Origin: Burhinus oedicnemus
Lineage: Eukaryota; Chordata; Aves; Charadriiformes; Burhinidae
Assembly (NCBI GenBank): GCA_008921705.1
Contig: VFFE01007257.1
Coordinates: 1,154,759 to 1,218,758 of the forward strand
Length of the DNA: 64,000 nucleotides
Direction: 5' to 3'
How positions within the stretch are numbered: the stretch's first letter is position 1; every line of letters starts with the position of its first letter. A program made the position numbers and the translations under genes. This document shows positions 37,731-49,510 of this stretch, piece by piece. The notes under the pieces were generated by a model. The model worked only from the letters and a program-made list of their open reading frames with translations, had not been told where the DNA came from and searched no databases.

Positions 37731-40449
37731 CAAGTATTTTATATCCAGAAAAGCCGCCCGTGTTCAGGTTCCCTTAGCTCCCATGCATGCTGCCTACTGA
37801 CCGTGGCCTATGCAAAAAGGCACCTCCAAAAAAAGGGACCTCCAAAGCGGTCGGTCCCCGAGCTTGTCCTGGGGGAGGATGGAGGGGAGGGTACCAGTGC
37901 TAGGCTGGCTGGCAGCCTGTGCCCCGCCTGGCTTGCTGGGACTGGGGTCACAGTGGTTTTCCCATCTGCAGATCAGAGGTAACAGGATTCACCTACCGCA
38001 TGAGAAACTGCGTGTGGGTAAATACAAGTGACACCAAGGGCAGGCATTATTACCATAATGCGTGTCTTACAAGTGCTTGAGGTAGTCACTGTAACAACAT
38101 CCTCTAAAATTTGTGTCCACTTGAACTGCTCTGTCTCTGTAATCGCAGAGCAAGAATGGGCAGGTACGACTCTGATTCTTATCATCTAGGTTTAAAACAC
38201 AGCAATCACCCCAGCCCACCTCTTAGTATTCATTTTACTTATTAAAGCTTCCCAACAAGTCTCTGCAGTGATGTTATCTGCTAAATTGTGTGAGGTTTCT
38301 GATCATTAAGTGGATTGGTCTTCAAAGAGCTAAATGAAAATGAGCAATAAATATCAGTGTTACTTAGGTCATATAGTGCAAAATGACAAGGAGACTGAAA
38401 GACCTTCTGGCAACTGTAGAACAAACAAATATGAAATAGATTCACAAAAGCTTCTTGTGGGTTTTTATAAAGTTTCTCAATGCTTTTAATTATTTTTAAA
38501 AGCAAGTTAAAATGGAGCAGCAGACTTGGTCTTAAGGAGCAGGAACTCCTGAAAACCCTGGCTTTTTTGTTTTATGGCCGTGACCTGAAGTTACATACTT
38601 TTACTCCTGCACTAACTTTCTTCTCTGCAGAAGGGACGTTGTAATATTCATGTATGCGCCGGAGAAGGTATCATTATGATGGCAATTTCTACAGTGCTTT
38701 GCACATAGACGGATGCATTTCAGAAGGTGAGCATCCCGCTGGTGGGTGTAAACATGAGCTTGAAGCTTTGCACCTGCAATTGTATTGCTGTATAAAACTG
38801 AGCGCTTGTACCAGTAGCAACCTGACTGCAGAGGCAAATGAGGCAGCAGCGGTTGCCGTAACTTCTGCTTGTATCTGTGTTCTCATTCGCTTGGAAGAAT
38901 AACCAGCCACAAGAGTTGCCAGGGCTGATTGTATCCTCAACCAAATAACTATGAAAATCTTCCACATAAAGCACTGCAAGTTATATTAAACGGCTGCAGG
39001 ATTTCTTAGATAGTGTTTTAAGGACTCATTTTTACTCAGTGAAAAAAGTAATGAAAAAAAAATAAATTCAAAAAGCTGCAGCTTCTTATGTCTTAGTTAC
39101 TCTTTTTGGTCCCTCTCCCGTGGTGTAAAATTATGACAGCAGCCACTGTGAATGATGACTCTCTGCTTGTATAAGCAGTCCAACCCTGTGAATATTGATG
39201 TGGTGATGCCACATTAGTCCTCCTTTATAACATGGCAAGGGAGCAACTTTTGTAGCAAGAGCTCTGCGAGCCTGAGATGTCCCTGCAAGCTCCAGCAAAC
39301 CAGGGGCAAACTCTTCACCCCACCACAAACCCACTCACCCTCTTCTCCAAGGCCAGAGTTTTGCTCTAGCCAGGAGAAAGATTTTCTTTGTCCCTTCACC
39401 AGCTCTACTCCTTCTGGAGAAGCACTGTTTGGGAGGGGTATGATAGAGAATTTCTCAGGTAATAAAAATACCAAAAACTTGACTGTACTCCTTCCTTTGG
39501 CTCTTTTAAGGTCTTAGCTGTCAGCATCTCTTTCGTGGTGACTGGAGCACTCTGAGTTAGAAGGGGGACCAAAAAGGAGGAGATTCAATTCAAATAGAGT
39601 TGGAAGATGGAGGCAAACAGAGAGAGATGGAAGGAAGAGTCAACTTTTTAAACAGGAAAGAAAGAAGGCTATAACCTAAAAACCCACAAGCCTGAAGGTA
39701 ACAGTCATTTCCTATTTCTGTGAAGACTGTTGGAGTTTCTCTAAAGGAAGTGGGGGGTGGGGAGAGGACAGTTCCTAGTATTTTCCTCAGCTTAGAAAGC
39801 AGAGCAAAGTCATCAGGTTTCCTACGTGACTAAACAGAAGTGTTCCGGAAAGGGTGAACTCTACTGTAGTACCATCACGTGCTGTATGGTAAGGGCTAAG
39901 GTACCACGATGATGGCTGTAAAGCAGACAAGAAATCTTTACTCATATTTGACCCCTCAGTGCTGTTCCCTTTGTATAAGGGGAAAATTCTAGTTGGATGC
40001 TAAACTGAGCCAGAGAAGGGCTAAAAGTGCCTTGTCTCCATTCTTCCTGCCTCTCCAGACCACCTGAGTCCTTTAGACCTGAGGAGTGTGCAGTCCTCTG
40101 CAGCAGGACACCTTCCAAACGCATCTGGACAACGGGATACCTCTGCCATGCGGTGACTTGGACCAAATACACCTGAAAGCTTTCTCCACCTTGGTGAAAT
40201 GTTTATTCACAAAAGGTGCCAGCAACAAAAGAGTCAATGTGAGGTCCTTGGAGAACACCGGTTAATTGGTTTCAGAAGATCTTCAAACAGGACTCAGGAA
40301 CAAATCAAACCAGTGTAAGGTAACTGTAAAATTTATAGCTCAAAATGAAATTATGCGGTACTTGTTAAACATAATATTTTAAACTTCTGTGGAAGCATCA
40401 TAAGGCTTTTAAATTATAACTGTGATCAAGCATGATGTGAAATACTACA
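37731..40449. other. Non-coding DNA, no gene seen
   Basis: No gene is recognised. Overlapping frames at 38600-38980 on both strands show no recognisable product. Confidence 0.65.
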
Positions 40450-40560
40450 GCTCCCATTCCACAGATAGGTAAATCAGGCACAACGCAGGGAAATGAAGGC
40501 TCGAATGTGTTTCCTGGGTACAGGCATGAGGACATACATCGCCTGGGTCCTCATGCAGTT
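40450..40560 (-). mobile_element. MIR-like SINE remnant
   Basis: The blocks CTCCCATTCCACAGATAGGT, AAATCAGGCACAACGCAGGGAA and, further on, CGCCTGGGTCCTCATGCAG follow the complement of a MIR-type SINE. That complement reads 'cattttacagatggggaaactgaggca', then 'agaggttaag', then 'cccaggtc'. The copy is therefore read on the minus strand. Divergence is high, boundaries are approximate and the call is by eye. Confidence 0.5.
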
Positions 40561-40583
40561 GATGTCTGTCTCCTGTCTCCCTC

Positions 40584-40643
40584 TCCCTGGTGCATATAGA
40601 GATTCCCTGGTGCATACAGAGATTCCCTGGTGCATATAGAGCC
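40584..40643. repeat. 20-bp tandem repeat, three copies
   Basis: The unit TCCCTGGTGCATATAGAGAT occurs at 40584-40603 and 40604-40623 (one C substitution), and again from 40624 with its last two bases changed. Direct observation. Because 20 is not a multiple of three, any frame across it shifts with each copy, which argues against coding use. Confidence 0.93.
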
Positions 40644-40689
40644 TTTCCCTTCTATATAGAGATTATCCACCTGCACAGGAAAGGGAGGG
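40642..40689 (+). repeat. Local duplicate, copy A
   Basis: This 48-nt segment directly after the 20-bp array is closely similar to 42241-42294. Shared blocks are CCTTTCCCT, AGAGATTATCCA, CTGCAC and AAGGGAGG in the same order and orientation. It also has short inverted arms CCTTTCC (40642-40648) and GGAAAGG (40678-40684). Confidence 0.8.
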
Positions 40690-42240
40690 GGGACAACTAC
40701 AGAGGTTTTGGTTGCTCTTATGGGATCAGATCTCTAGTGAGTTGGGCAAGGACACGGAACCGAGTAGCAGCGTTTGGATGAGTGCCAATGGGTTCTGCTC
40801 CCGTTTTCCAGTTAATAGGTATTCAACCGAGGAGGGCAGTTCTGTACAGGGAAAAAATCATTATATAAACACATACTGAGGTGAAGCAACCCAGAATGAA
40901 GATTAGAAGGAAGAAAATTCTGGTCTCAGGTCTCAGCTCCTAAAGTATGAGATTCTAAAGCTGAAAAGGTTTGACTTGCACCGGGGCCTGATGTGCAGGG
41001 CCCATGTTTGTGAAGATGTCATTTTGCATTTGTTGCGTCAGTTAGGATTTACATACACTTCTATGAAATCTGGGCCATAAATGTTGATTTTAAACAAAGA
41101 CATTTCCATAGGATCTTTATTGTCTGTGTAGTGGTAAAGTGCTATGAATAATTTTCCCAGGTGCTTAAACAGGTGGTGTCTTCAAGGGAAGCAGGGCTTC
41201 TTTCATGTTCCCTATAATTTGTGCTGTCTTAAGCCTTCATTGTCAATGTCTTGGGTGAACATTTATGGCTATTTGAAATGTGCCTTCCCCACAAAGAAGC
41301 TGGCTACCCAGCTCCACAATTGGAGTATAAGTGTTACAGTTTTTTATTTACAGAGAAGGAAATAACACAGTGGCTCTATTCGCTACTCCTAAATTTATTT
41401 TCTCTTCTTTTGTGCAGTGTAAAAATGTTAGTCATCTCCAATGGCCCTTGGAAATAAGCTTTCCAAATATATTCTCATACTCTATATAGATGCACTGATG
41501 ACACTCCAGCAGTTCAGCAAGAGGAAATCTGAAATAGTGGCACTAAATGACAAGGAAAAAAATCACTGGGGAGAAAACTGTCCATAAAAAGCTGAGGATG
41601 ATTATGGAGCATTGGGAAATGGTGCCAGTGCTGGACTGCATACTCGTTCAGCCCTCGTTTCTCAGACGTCATTGATTAAAGGTAGATGGAAAAGGGCCAT
41701 ACAAAAGAGCAGGCTCGTGGGCTTCAGCTTCTGTTTCCATCTGCTTTTGGGCTGTAAGTTAAAACCCGTGTGACAAAATTGGGATTTTTCATTTTGTACT
41801 TAGGGCCCAAGCAAATCTGGCTGGACTGAGAAGAGGCTGAAGGGCCACTGTTAACACACGATGCTTGTGAAGCTGTGCCACCTTCATTAGGAGCTTACGT
41901 TCAGAGATGGGAAGCAAGCTGTAGCAGCCAGGTTTGAAAATGGGATTGATATGACTGCAAGTTTCCATTTCCTCATTCAGTGTTTTAAAAACCCATAATA
42001 CTTGCTTTCCTAAGAAGCATGAGTCACAGACTTGGATTTATCAGCATTTTTAAAAGCAATAGATGTGTCTGCTTGCTGAGATCCATCAATTATGAGGGCA
42101 TATATAAGCTGTATAAACATTTCCATGTGGTTTTGGGGGTCTCCCTCAGTGATGTCCTACGTCCATCCTGTCCACGCTCATTTATTCTGACACACAGAGA
42201 ATCCCCCATGACTGATGACACTGCAAAAGTGAGTGATTGA
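40690..42240. other. Non-coding DNA between the local duplicates
   Basis: No gene is recognised. The text at 40981-41030 contains GGGGCCTGATGTGCAGGGCCC, which recalls the ends of the fold-back repeats listed elsewhere but lacks the core. Confidence 0.6.
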
Positions 42241-42294
42241 CCTTTCCCTGGTGTATATGTACAGAGATTATCCATCTGCACTGAAAAAGGGAGG
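42241..42294 (+). repeat. Local duplicate, copy B
   Basis: This matches 40642-40689 in block order. It additionally contains CCTGGTGTATATGTACAGAGATT, which resembles the 20-bp tandem unit (CCTGGTGCATATAGAGATT). Copy B therefore looks like a diverged duplicate of the array edge placed about 1.6 kb downstream. Similarity fades beyond about 42300. Confidence 0.8.
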
Positions 42295-42465
42295 TAGGAA
42301 CCACACGTAGATTTTAGAGGGATGCTTGAAGGAGTGAGTACTGAGAAAATTCAAGACACTGGTCCTTCAGCCAAAGAGCTCAAAGAAATAAGAAGCAGAA
42401 ATTATGGTACTACATGAAAATATCACCTCTGCTTCTCCAGCCACATGTAGATCAATCCTAGGATA

Positions 42466-42539
42466 ATACTATATTTATATATATAATACATATATATAAA
42501 AAATATATATATTTATGTGTGTATATATGTGTATATAAA
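42466..42539. repeat. TA-rich low-complexity block
   Basis: Seventy-odd bases almost wholly of A and T, with several (TA)n runs and a TGTGTGTATATATGTG section. Directly visible. Such blocks unwind easily and vary in length. Confidence 0.9.
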
Positions 42540-45500
42540 CCTTTTTTGCCATTAAAGAAAAAAGCTGTGATTAGGGCATGTAAGCTGAAGCAAACTACTG
42601 AGTATCTACTTTGTTCAAAAAAAAAAAAAAATCTGAAATACTTTTTTCTTCTTCCTCCTCGTCATTTTTTCAGCCATATGGATTTGCCAGTTCACTGCAT
42701 CATTGCGTGTTTATAACACAGCATTTCTTCAGCAGCTGTCGCTATCTCAGAATGCCATAGTACATCTTGTATGCTGAGTTGCAGGCCACGATACGATAGA
42801 AAACAGCTTACACTTAAAGAATAAAAGACCGTCTCTTGACATCCATTTGGACACTGGTTGCGGGCTTTAGAGAAGGCAGGGAGAGCGCTAGCAGCTCTCT
42901 CAAACATGCCGGCTCTTCCAGCTATGTGATAGGGCTGCTGATTCACCACCGGTGCTTGACGTTTAGCACGATACCGTTTAGGGTTCATTTGCCAGAGACA
43001 TGGTCCTTTTTTCCCTTTGCTAACCTGTGACGCCCAAGTCAGCTACTGGGATGTAGCCTGGCAGCCTGGCCTGCTAATGGGTATTTTCTGACTAGGAAGA
43101 ATATGGATGAAAATGGAATAGGTCCATTTGCAAAAGCTTTGTGCAAATTTTGGAGATTTCAATGAACTGGATTAGAATTGCCCTCAGTCTGGCCATAACG
43201 ATGTAGTCACTGCAGGGTTACAGCTGAGATACCAGGGCATTAATTAACATGTGATCTTCTTCCCTGGCCCAAAGATAAAGACTCTGTAAGAACTGCCCTA
43301 AATTGATGTTGTCTGGAAGAGGTAGAGAAGTATTGAGGCTATCTTATGCTAGTCCTATTATTTTCCTTGCCCAGCAGCCCGTTGGCCAAAAGCTTGGGAA
43401 ACTGCTCTATGGGCTCTCTTGTCACATCATCACTCGCTTTGGGCCATAATGCAGAATTTGCTGAGCACGTGGCATACGTTCATCTGGTTGTGTGAGAGCA
43501 CGTGTGGGTGTTGGGTCACCGGGAAAGGAGTTTCTTGCCCTGTTTCTCATGTAATCTCAGAGAGCTTGAGTTTGGTTGTGTCGGGGGCCACCCCAGCTAA
43601 GAGCTTGCCCACGTAGGCTGTATTTGATGCAGATGTTCAGTCTGTGGTAGTTTTTCAGAAGTTTGACGGGTGTGACTTTCAGCTCATGCTTATCATTTGA
43701 CCATCACCAGAACAGGAAGGAAGGTTTGGCTTTTTTTTTTTTCCCCCTTCATTTTCTTTCTAATGAATATTATGATATGATAGCTTGAATCATCAAAGTA
43801 TCTTATAACATGTTGCGGATGGTGGTTTAATGATGTAACATCCCTTCATAGAAAAGAAAACACATACCTGGTAGTTAGATTGAACGTGATCAGATAGCAC
43901 TAGATCACAAATTGGTGTTGCTAGCTCCTCTCACGTGAGCCTGCTTGATGAGTTTTTATGAAAACCAAAAGCAACCAGGAAATACTTCTTCTTGTAGTCA
44001 GTCATTAGCAGAGAAAGAGCAATTGTACAATACTAAGATTATCCAGCAGTAGAAAGAACATCCTAATCCCAGACATGAGAGACAGGATGTCCATTAGGAA
44101 TGGTAGCCACTGATCAATAGTCTAATTTAGCATAGAAAGGTTTTATTGCTTTGGGAGCTGGAAGAAGAGGGAGGTATTGCAGTGTCTTCAGTTCCAGTCC
44201 TGCCTCTGCCGCTGATGCACCCCAAAGAAACACTGACTGACTCCACTGCTTTTCCACAGCCAGAGGATCAAGCAATAATTTTAAACTAGCAGACCATTAT
44301 GTATTTTGAATGTGCATTTGATTATGTATGGGGCAGCACAAAGGAAGAAAATCCATTTCTGACAATGTCAGGAGTAAGCTGACATTTGTCTGCGGTTCGT
44401 TTCGGATCAAATCCAGCAAATTTCTAGGCCATCAGCAAAGAAAATAATTATGAAAGTCTTTTTTCAGACATTTGGTGCCTTTTTTAATGTTTTGGGTTTG
44501 GTGGGGTTTTTTTTAATAGTTAAGAAATATAGAGATAAAATTCCAAAGCAGAACTTAAAAAAAAATATTTTCTACAAACACGCAAATATTTTTACAGGGT
44601 ATTTTTAATGTTTTCAGAACACTTCTGTCCCCCATTCCCCTTCCATGCTTCTCAGAAATGAGATTTCAAACTGTGAGCTGGCAAAGTGCATCACCTTCAA
44701 TGGTGAACTCGGCTGCCAAAGGTTTTTCTAACCAGGTGAAGGGGTAAAAATTGCTATTATTACATGAACTAGCTAATTAAGAGTAAGCATTACCAGTGAA
44801 AACTTTATGTGCTGGAATTTATATAAGGGTCAGGTAATGACAGGAGTCGGAGGTGGCAGATGTCGTGCTGGCACACTGCGGCTCTCGCTCCTGCTCTGCC
44901 TGCTCTGAGGAATTGCTCCGCAGTCTAAAGCTCGAGGGGGGCATGTCTAACTTAGTGCAGGAAAAGTGATAAAATGGTGGTGGAAGAGCCTAGCAGATTT
45001 TCAAGGGGATTGAGCAGGAGCCATGGAAGGTAGCAGCGAGGCATAGAAAGGAAAAGTACACCAGGCCTCATTTAATTATCTTTTTCACACTGCATTAATC
45101 GTCACAAAACCAGGATTATGCCTATTTTTACATCAGTGTTGGAGGATAATACAAATGTCATTTTGTGCACTGTCTGTCATTAGCAGCTGTTAAATTAAAG
45201 TTTGAAAAGCAAAATAATGAAGGCAGGCTGCTCCCTTGACCTATTTTTCACCAACAACTTTTTCCCCTTTGACCTCTGAATCTGAATTTCCCTTATCAAA
45301 TCATCATCTGATTTCCTACGACTGTTCTCACTTTCCCCAGCCCCCACAGCCACGCTGGTATTTGCTGTTCCTGTGACCTCTCTCTTCAGCTGTCTCATTT
45401 TATGTGCTGCTTTGACAGTCAGTCATTCTTTGTTCTTCCTATGGCATCCATAACTCCTTGCTCTCCAGTAATCTTCCTCCTTTTCCAGCTGCTCTTCCAG

Positions 45501-47063
45501 CAGCTCCGCTGGTGCCTCCCGTGACCTCAGGCTCCTTCGCTGTCTGCTCTGGGGCTCTCGGCTCAAACCCTGGACCACCAGCCCTCCATCACCATGGCCC
45601 AAGCCTCCATCCCAGCCTTGTCCCTACCTTATGCCTTCTCCCCGACAAGGTCTAGAGAGCTTGTAGATTTAAAAGGTACCTAATGTGCCAAGTCCTGCTT
45701 GCATTTCTGTTTCTGTTTACTATTTTTTGTTCCTATTTTTCTCTCTGTCTTTCTCTCTCCCCTCCACTGTCCCTGTTTCCTCCTTTTTGCCTCTACCCTG
45801 AAATAATTCAAATAACTCAATTTTTTGCTATGGTCTCCATCCAGATGTGGCCATGATCCGATGTTTCAAAAAGAGGGACATGAACAAATTTGGGTAGCTA
45901 TATGCTGGTTTAATGATTTGGGACCCTTTCTCACCCCCAAAGGGCAATAAATGAGTCATTAAGTTAAATATACCTGTTACTGTGCTTGCATAATTATTCT
46001 TCCTACACTCAGGGAGAGGTAGAGGTTTTGTATTAAGTTTAACAGTAGCAATTGTCTCAGTGATGGCTCAGGGTGACTGCTGCAGCAAAAGATGCAGTTG
46101 TAGTGTTCTGAAAAGACTGACCTTGCACTTTACCAGGCATTCCCTTGGTCTGAATTTATGGGAGGGGGCTGAAAAAAATAAATGTGTGATGTCTTCTCGG
46201 GTGGAATTTTTCCTAATCTTTTCAGCTCCTTATACTCATGTATCAGTAAAACCCCAGCATATAGCTCGCCTTTTTCCTGCACCCACCTGTGATTGCTCTG
46301 TATTATCTCTGGGTTGGAGGTACGGTGGTGTGAGTATTGCAAAGCTAGGCAAAATTCCAGGCTGGTGTATAAGATGCTGTGTTTTTCGTGGAGATGATAT
46401 AGTAGGACATAAGTCTGAAATCCAGACTATGACAATTTCCAGTGATTTAAGGATACGAGATGAATCAGATCAGTCACAGCTCCGATTTCGGAGGAATGCA
46501 CAGGGATATATCTTCTCACATTAACATCCCCTGACTGTGATCAGTCTTTATCACCCATACCTCGACCTGAACGATGGACAATCGACTGCATCTGTTTCTA
46601 CTTTACTAATTTGATCTACCTCAGAAAACTACTCTTGCAGGAACTTTAAAGATGAAAAATAGCACCAATTATATTCTCTAATACAATTGATTTCTAAGTA
46701 CGCATGTGTACGTTTCTGATTCTGTACAATTCTACTGCCAACCCCATAAGAAGGGATTTTATGATGATCTGAAAACCTTCTTTCCCAAGACCGTGCATAA
46801 ACACACTGCAAAGCCATGTATAGAGACAGATACTCTGGAACTGTTGGTAAATATAAGTAACTATATGCAGATCCGAAATTTTACCCATTTGTACAGCGAT
46901 GGGTCAAATAAATGTAGCAAAACCTCTTTTTGGTTCTTGTTTTTTTCCGTTTTTTGTGTGCCACCGTGTGCAACCTTGGTTGCAGTTGGCACTGAAGGAA
47001 AATCTGCTCTTTTGCTACTGCACCCACAGCAAAGGCATGGGGAGGTAGGTGAGCTCTTTCGCC
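42540..47063. other. Non-coding DNA, no gene seen
   Basis: No gene is recognised. It contains an A15 run (42617-42631) and pyrimidine-rich stretches at 42646-42665 and 45737-45795. The 154-codon plus frame at 46060-46524 has no recognisable domain and is within chance expectation for this many codons. A proline-rich 65-codon frame at 45458-45655 ends in low-complexity sequence and is not supported. A weak SINE-like stretch lies at about 44190-44260. Confidence 0.65.
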
Positions 47064-47083
47064 AAAAAAAAAAAAAAAAAAAA
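47064..47083. repeat. A20 homopolymer
   Basis: Twenty uninterrupted A. It could be the tail of an old retroposed sequence. However, no poly(A) signal lies close upstream and no flanking target-site duplication was found, so a simple homopolymer is preferred. Confidence 0.9.
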
Positions 47084-48648
47084 GCTGTGTTCATATGATA
47101 TCTAATAATACAGTATAAAAGACAGCACATTATAAAATTCACTGGAGCAGATACCTTTTCACGCCATTGAAAAGTCACCTCTGGAACTCACTGACATGTT
47201 AGCATAGCCTTAGTTGGGGATAGTTACATGGGTTTGTATTAGAATAATGAAGTTTATCATTCAGGATTTTAAAAAGGACATAAACCTTGCCGTTTCACTC
47301 AGGAAGCCACTATCCGGTTTAGGCTCTGAAGAAATGCCTGTACAAGTAGGTTATTCCATCAACTCGGTGCAGCAGGTATTTTTCACCTTGCTCCAGAGAA
47401 GGGTGGGAGGATCTAGTAACCGATGAAGACAGGATACCAGACAAGATGGGGCATTGGCTTGATTCCATATGATAATTTCAGCATAATTGTTTTGCCTTTA
47501 GGCTGCTGTATCTGATTAGACCAGTCTCTAGCTGATCCAAGGTTAGGAGAATGCAAAACCACTGTGGTGTTGTGCTAAACACAGTGCAGCCAGACCAAAT
47601 AACCTGGGTCAGTTATCCGTGCAGATCTGCAGATACGGGCATGCATGCAGTTTTGCATGAGGAACATAACATACAGTAGCTCCAAATTTGGGAGGAGAAT
47701 TAGTAATTTGCTGAGATAAAAGTTGTGGCCTCTACAGCAGGCTGGGTAATCATATAAATAAATATAAAAGTCCATTTTAGAGCAGCGTTCTTTTAATACT
47801 AATTGCATGCAAAAATCTTATCACATTACTAACCTTCATACCTTTATAATAAGTCTTTTATTGTATTAGCCAGCTTGGTTTTCACTAATATGATACGAAA
47901 GACTTGCTAATATATTAGGAAAGTCACTAACACTATTAATTTACTAGATAAATTACTTCTCTATCTTGGAACTTTAAATGAAATGGAATTCACTAATCCT
48001 AATTGGTTTGCCTTCTACCAGAATTATTTCCCATTAGTTCAGCATGTTTTCTTTTTTCATACTTGAACAGAAGAGATTTCTTAAACTCAAAGCCTTGGGG
48101 TACAGTATATGGGTTTATTAATTATCAGGTATTCATTCAAGGGGGTTAATTAAGCAATAACTTTCCATTGACTGGAATATACAAAGGAATAAAAGGCTTG
48201 ACTTGTCCTGCTGATTAAAGCACTGAGGCCGTTGTGTCATCATTTTGCTCCATTTGGTTGTGGAGGAATAAAGATTTTTCCACTATTTAACATAATTGGC
48301 CGAGAACTCAGAGACCCCGTTCCTTGTGTACAGGAACTTTGTTGCTTTGTTGATTTTTGTCCTTTTTTGCCCCAGCCCATCTCTGGCTGGTGGCGAGTGC
48401 TGTGACCTTTCCCCACGGCTGTGGACCTTGGTGCTCTTATCCATGTTTTTGTCACCCGAAGGCTTGAGAACTGCAATGCAGTAAAGGGAGCTAAATCCCC
48501 TGGGAAGCGAGGAGCCGGTGCTGAAGGCAAGCATCCTGCTGAGTAAGCAGGGTATCTTGCTGTAAGCACATGACACCGATGCTGAGGAATCGGTACTTGG
48601 CTGCGTGTTGGCTTCCAGGCAGAGTTTATGGTGTTGGCTTTGACGTTT
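47084..48648. other. AT-rich non-coding DNA, dense in TAAT cores
   Basis: No gene is recognised. Between about 47830 and 48180 TAAT/ATTA homeodomain-type cores are frequent, including CCTAATTGG, TTATTAATTATC and GGTTAATTAAGC. The style resembles vertebrate conserved non-coding enhancers, but conservation cannot be judged from one sequence. Confidence 0.5.
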
Positions 48649-48721
48649 GGGCCTAATTCAAACCTCTTTGGAATCAGTGGAAAGACTCGCCATGCGCTTC
48701 AATTGATTTTGGGTGAGGCCC
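48649..48721. repeat. Ancient palindromic interspersed repeat copy
   Basis: The 73-nt segment opens GGGCCTAATTCAAA and closes TTTTGGGTGAGGCCC, which are near-inverted complements. Its core is CAGTGGAAAGACTCGCCATG. It follows the layout of an old sauropsid repeat I recall only by pattern: 'gggcctgatccaaag', then 'gaagtcaatggaaagactcc', then 'attgacttcaatgggcttt', then 'ggatcaggccc'. I cannot name the family with certainty. Confidence 0.6.
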
Positions 48722-49049
48722 AGCAGTCTCTGAATAGCTTGTCTATGTGAGAGACACCCTCTCTTCTCAGGGGATATTGCCTCATCGTTTGAGAGGAGCA
48801 GCGTGTCAGCTAGAACATCTTTTTTTGGGAAGGAGAGTGAGCTGCTCTCAAGTGAGGACTTGAGTCTCTTGCAAGGGCTACTTCGGTCTGGGGCTCGTCC
48901 TGCAGGGACTTGAAGCTGTTGGCTTTTAGGGCGTACCTTTGCGAAGTGGATCCTTTGAGGGCATAAATTAATATATTAGAATAGGTGGAAGAGAAAGGGG
49001 GTTTTCCTAGAGCTTCCCTAGGTCCGACTGAGCTCCCTTTCCTGTAACA
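48722..49049. other. Non-coding DNA, no gene seen
   Basis: Nothing recognisable. The GC content rises toward the next segment. Confidence 0.6.
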
Positions 49050-49510
49050 GCCTCCCCGGGGCTGCGGCAATCTGTTTTAATTAGAGCAGCCTCTGAGCAT
49101 CTCTCGATTATGCTGAGGAATGGGGCTTCGCTGAGAATTTAGCTGACCCAAACTGTGGGAGCGCAAAGGCCACGGTTGCGCAGGCCTCCCACGTACCCTC
49201 ATTTGTACTGTGCGAGTCTCCCGCCCGAGCCAGCTCTCTGCCGGCCGGGCTCTGGAATCCATTTATAAAAGAAGCTTGTGGTTGTGTCTGTTTGTTGGTA
49301 AATGCATATTATACGCTAGCTGGAGCTGGCTGGCTGGCTGAAACTGCCGCTCGCAATCAGCCGTGCATCACTGAGTCAGCGCATCCCGAAGCCTGAGCAC
49401 ATCTCTGCCCAGGGGAAGCAGGGATGGGTCCCCACCACGCCCGGGAAGGTGGGGCCTCCGGGGACCGGCGCAGGAGCCCACTCGTTCCAGGCAGAGAAGG
49501 AGAAGGAGGT
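49050..49510. promoter_or_regulatory. CpG-rich patch, possible small CpG island
   Basis: This segment of about 460 bases holds some 25-30 CpG dinucleotides at roughly 57 percent GC, against a CpG-poor background. Dense parts include CTCCCGCCCGAGCC (49218-49231), TGCCGGCCGGGC and GGACCGGCGCAGG. No TATA box or recognisable coding start is present. CpG retention suggests an unmethylated element in the germ line, perhaps a promoter or enhancer; this is an inference from composition only. Confidence 0.35.

Noticed and set aside
44190..44260. Possible further MIR-like SINE
   Set aside because: Only the CCTGCCTCTGCCGCTGA block fits; the following blocks are too divergent to support a call.
45458..45655. 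Proline-rich 65-codon frame bounded by an acceptor-like tract
   Set aside because: Pyrimidine-rich low-complexity DNA creates both the acceptor-like tract and the Pro/Leu/Ser codons; no family and no donor of good quality.
46060..46524. 154-codon plus-strand frame
   Set aside because: With about 128000 codons over six frames and a stop every 18 or so codons, one or two frames of this size are expected by chance. It has no recognisable domain and no coding-like codon pattern.
46706..47098. 130-codon plus-strand frame ending in a lysine run
   Set aside because: The lysine run is the A20 homopolymer; the upstream part has no recognisable family and no retrocopy hallmarks such as target duplications.
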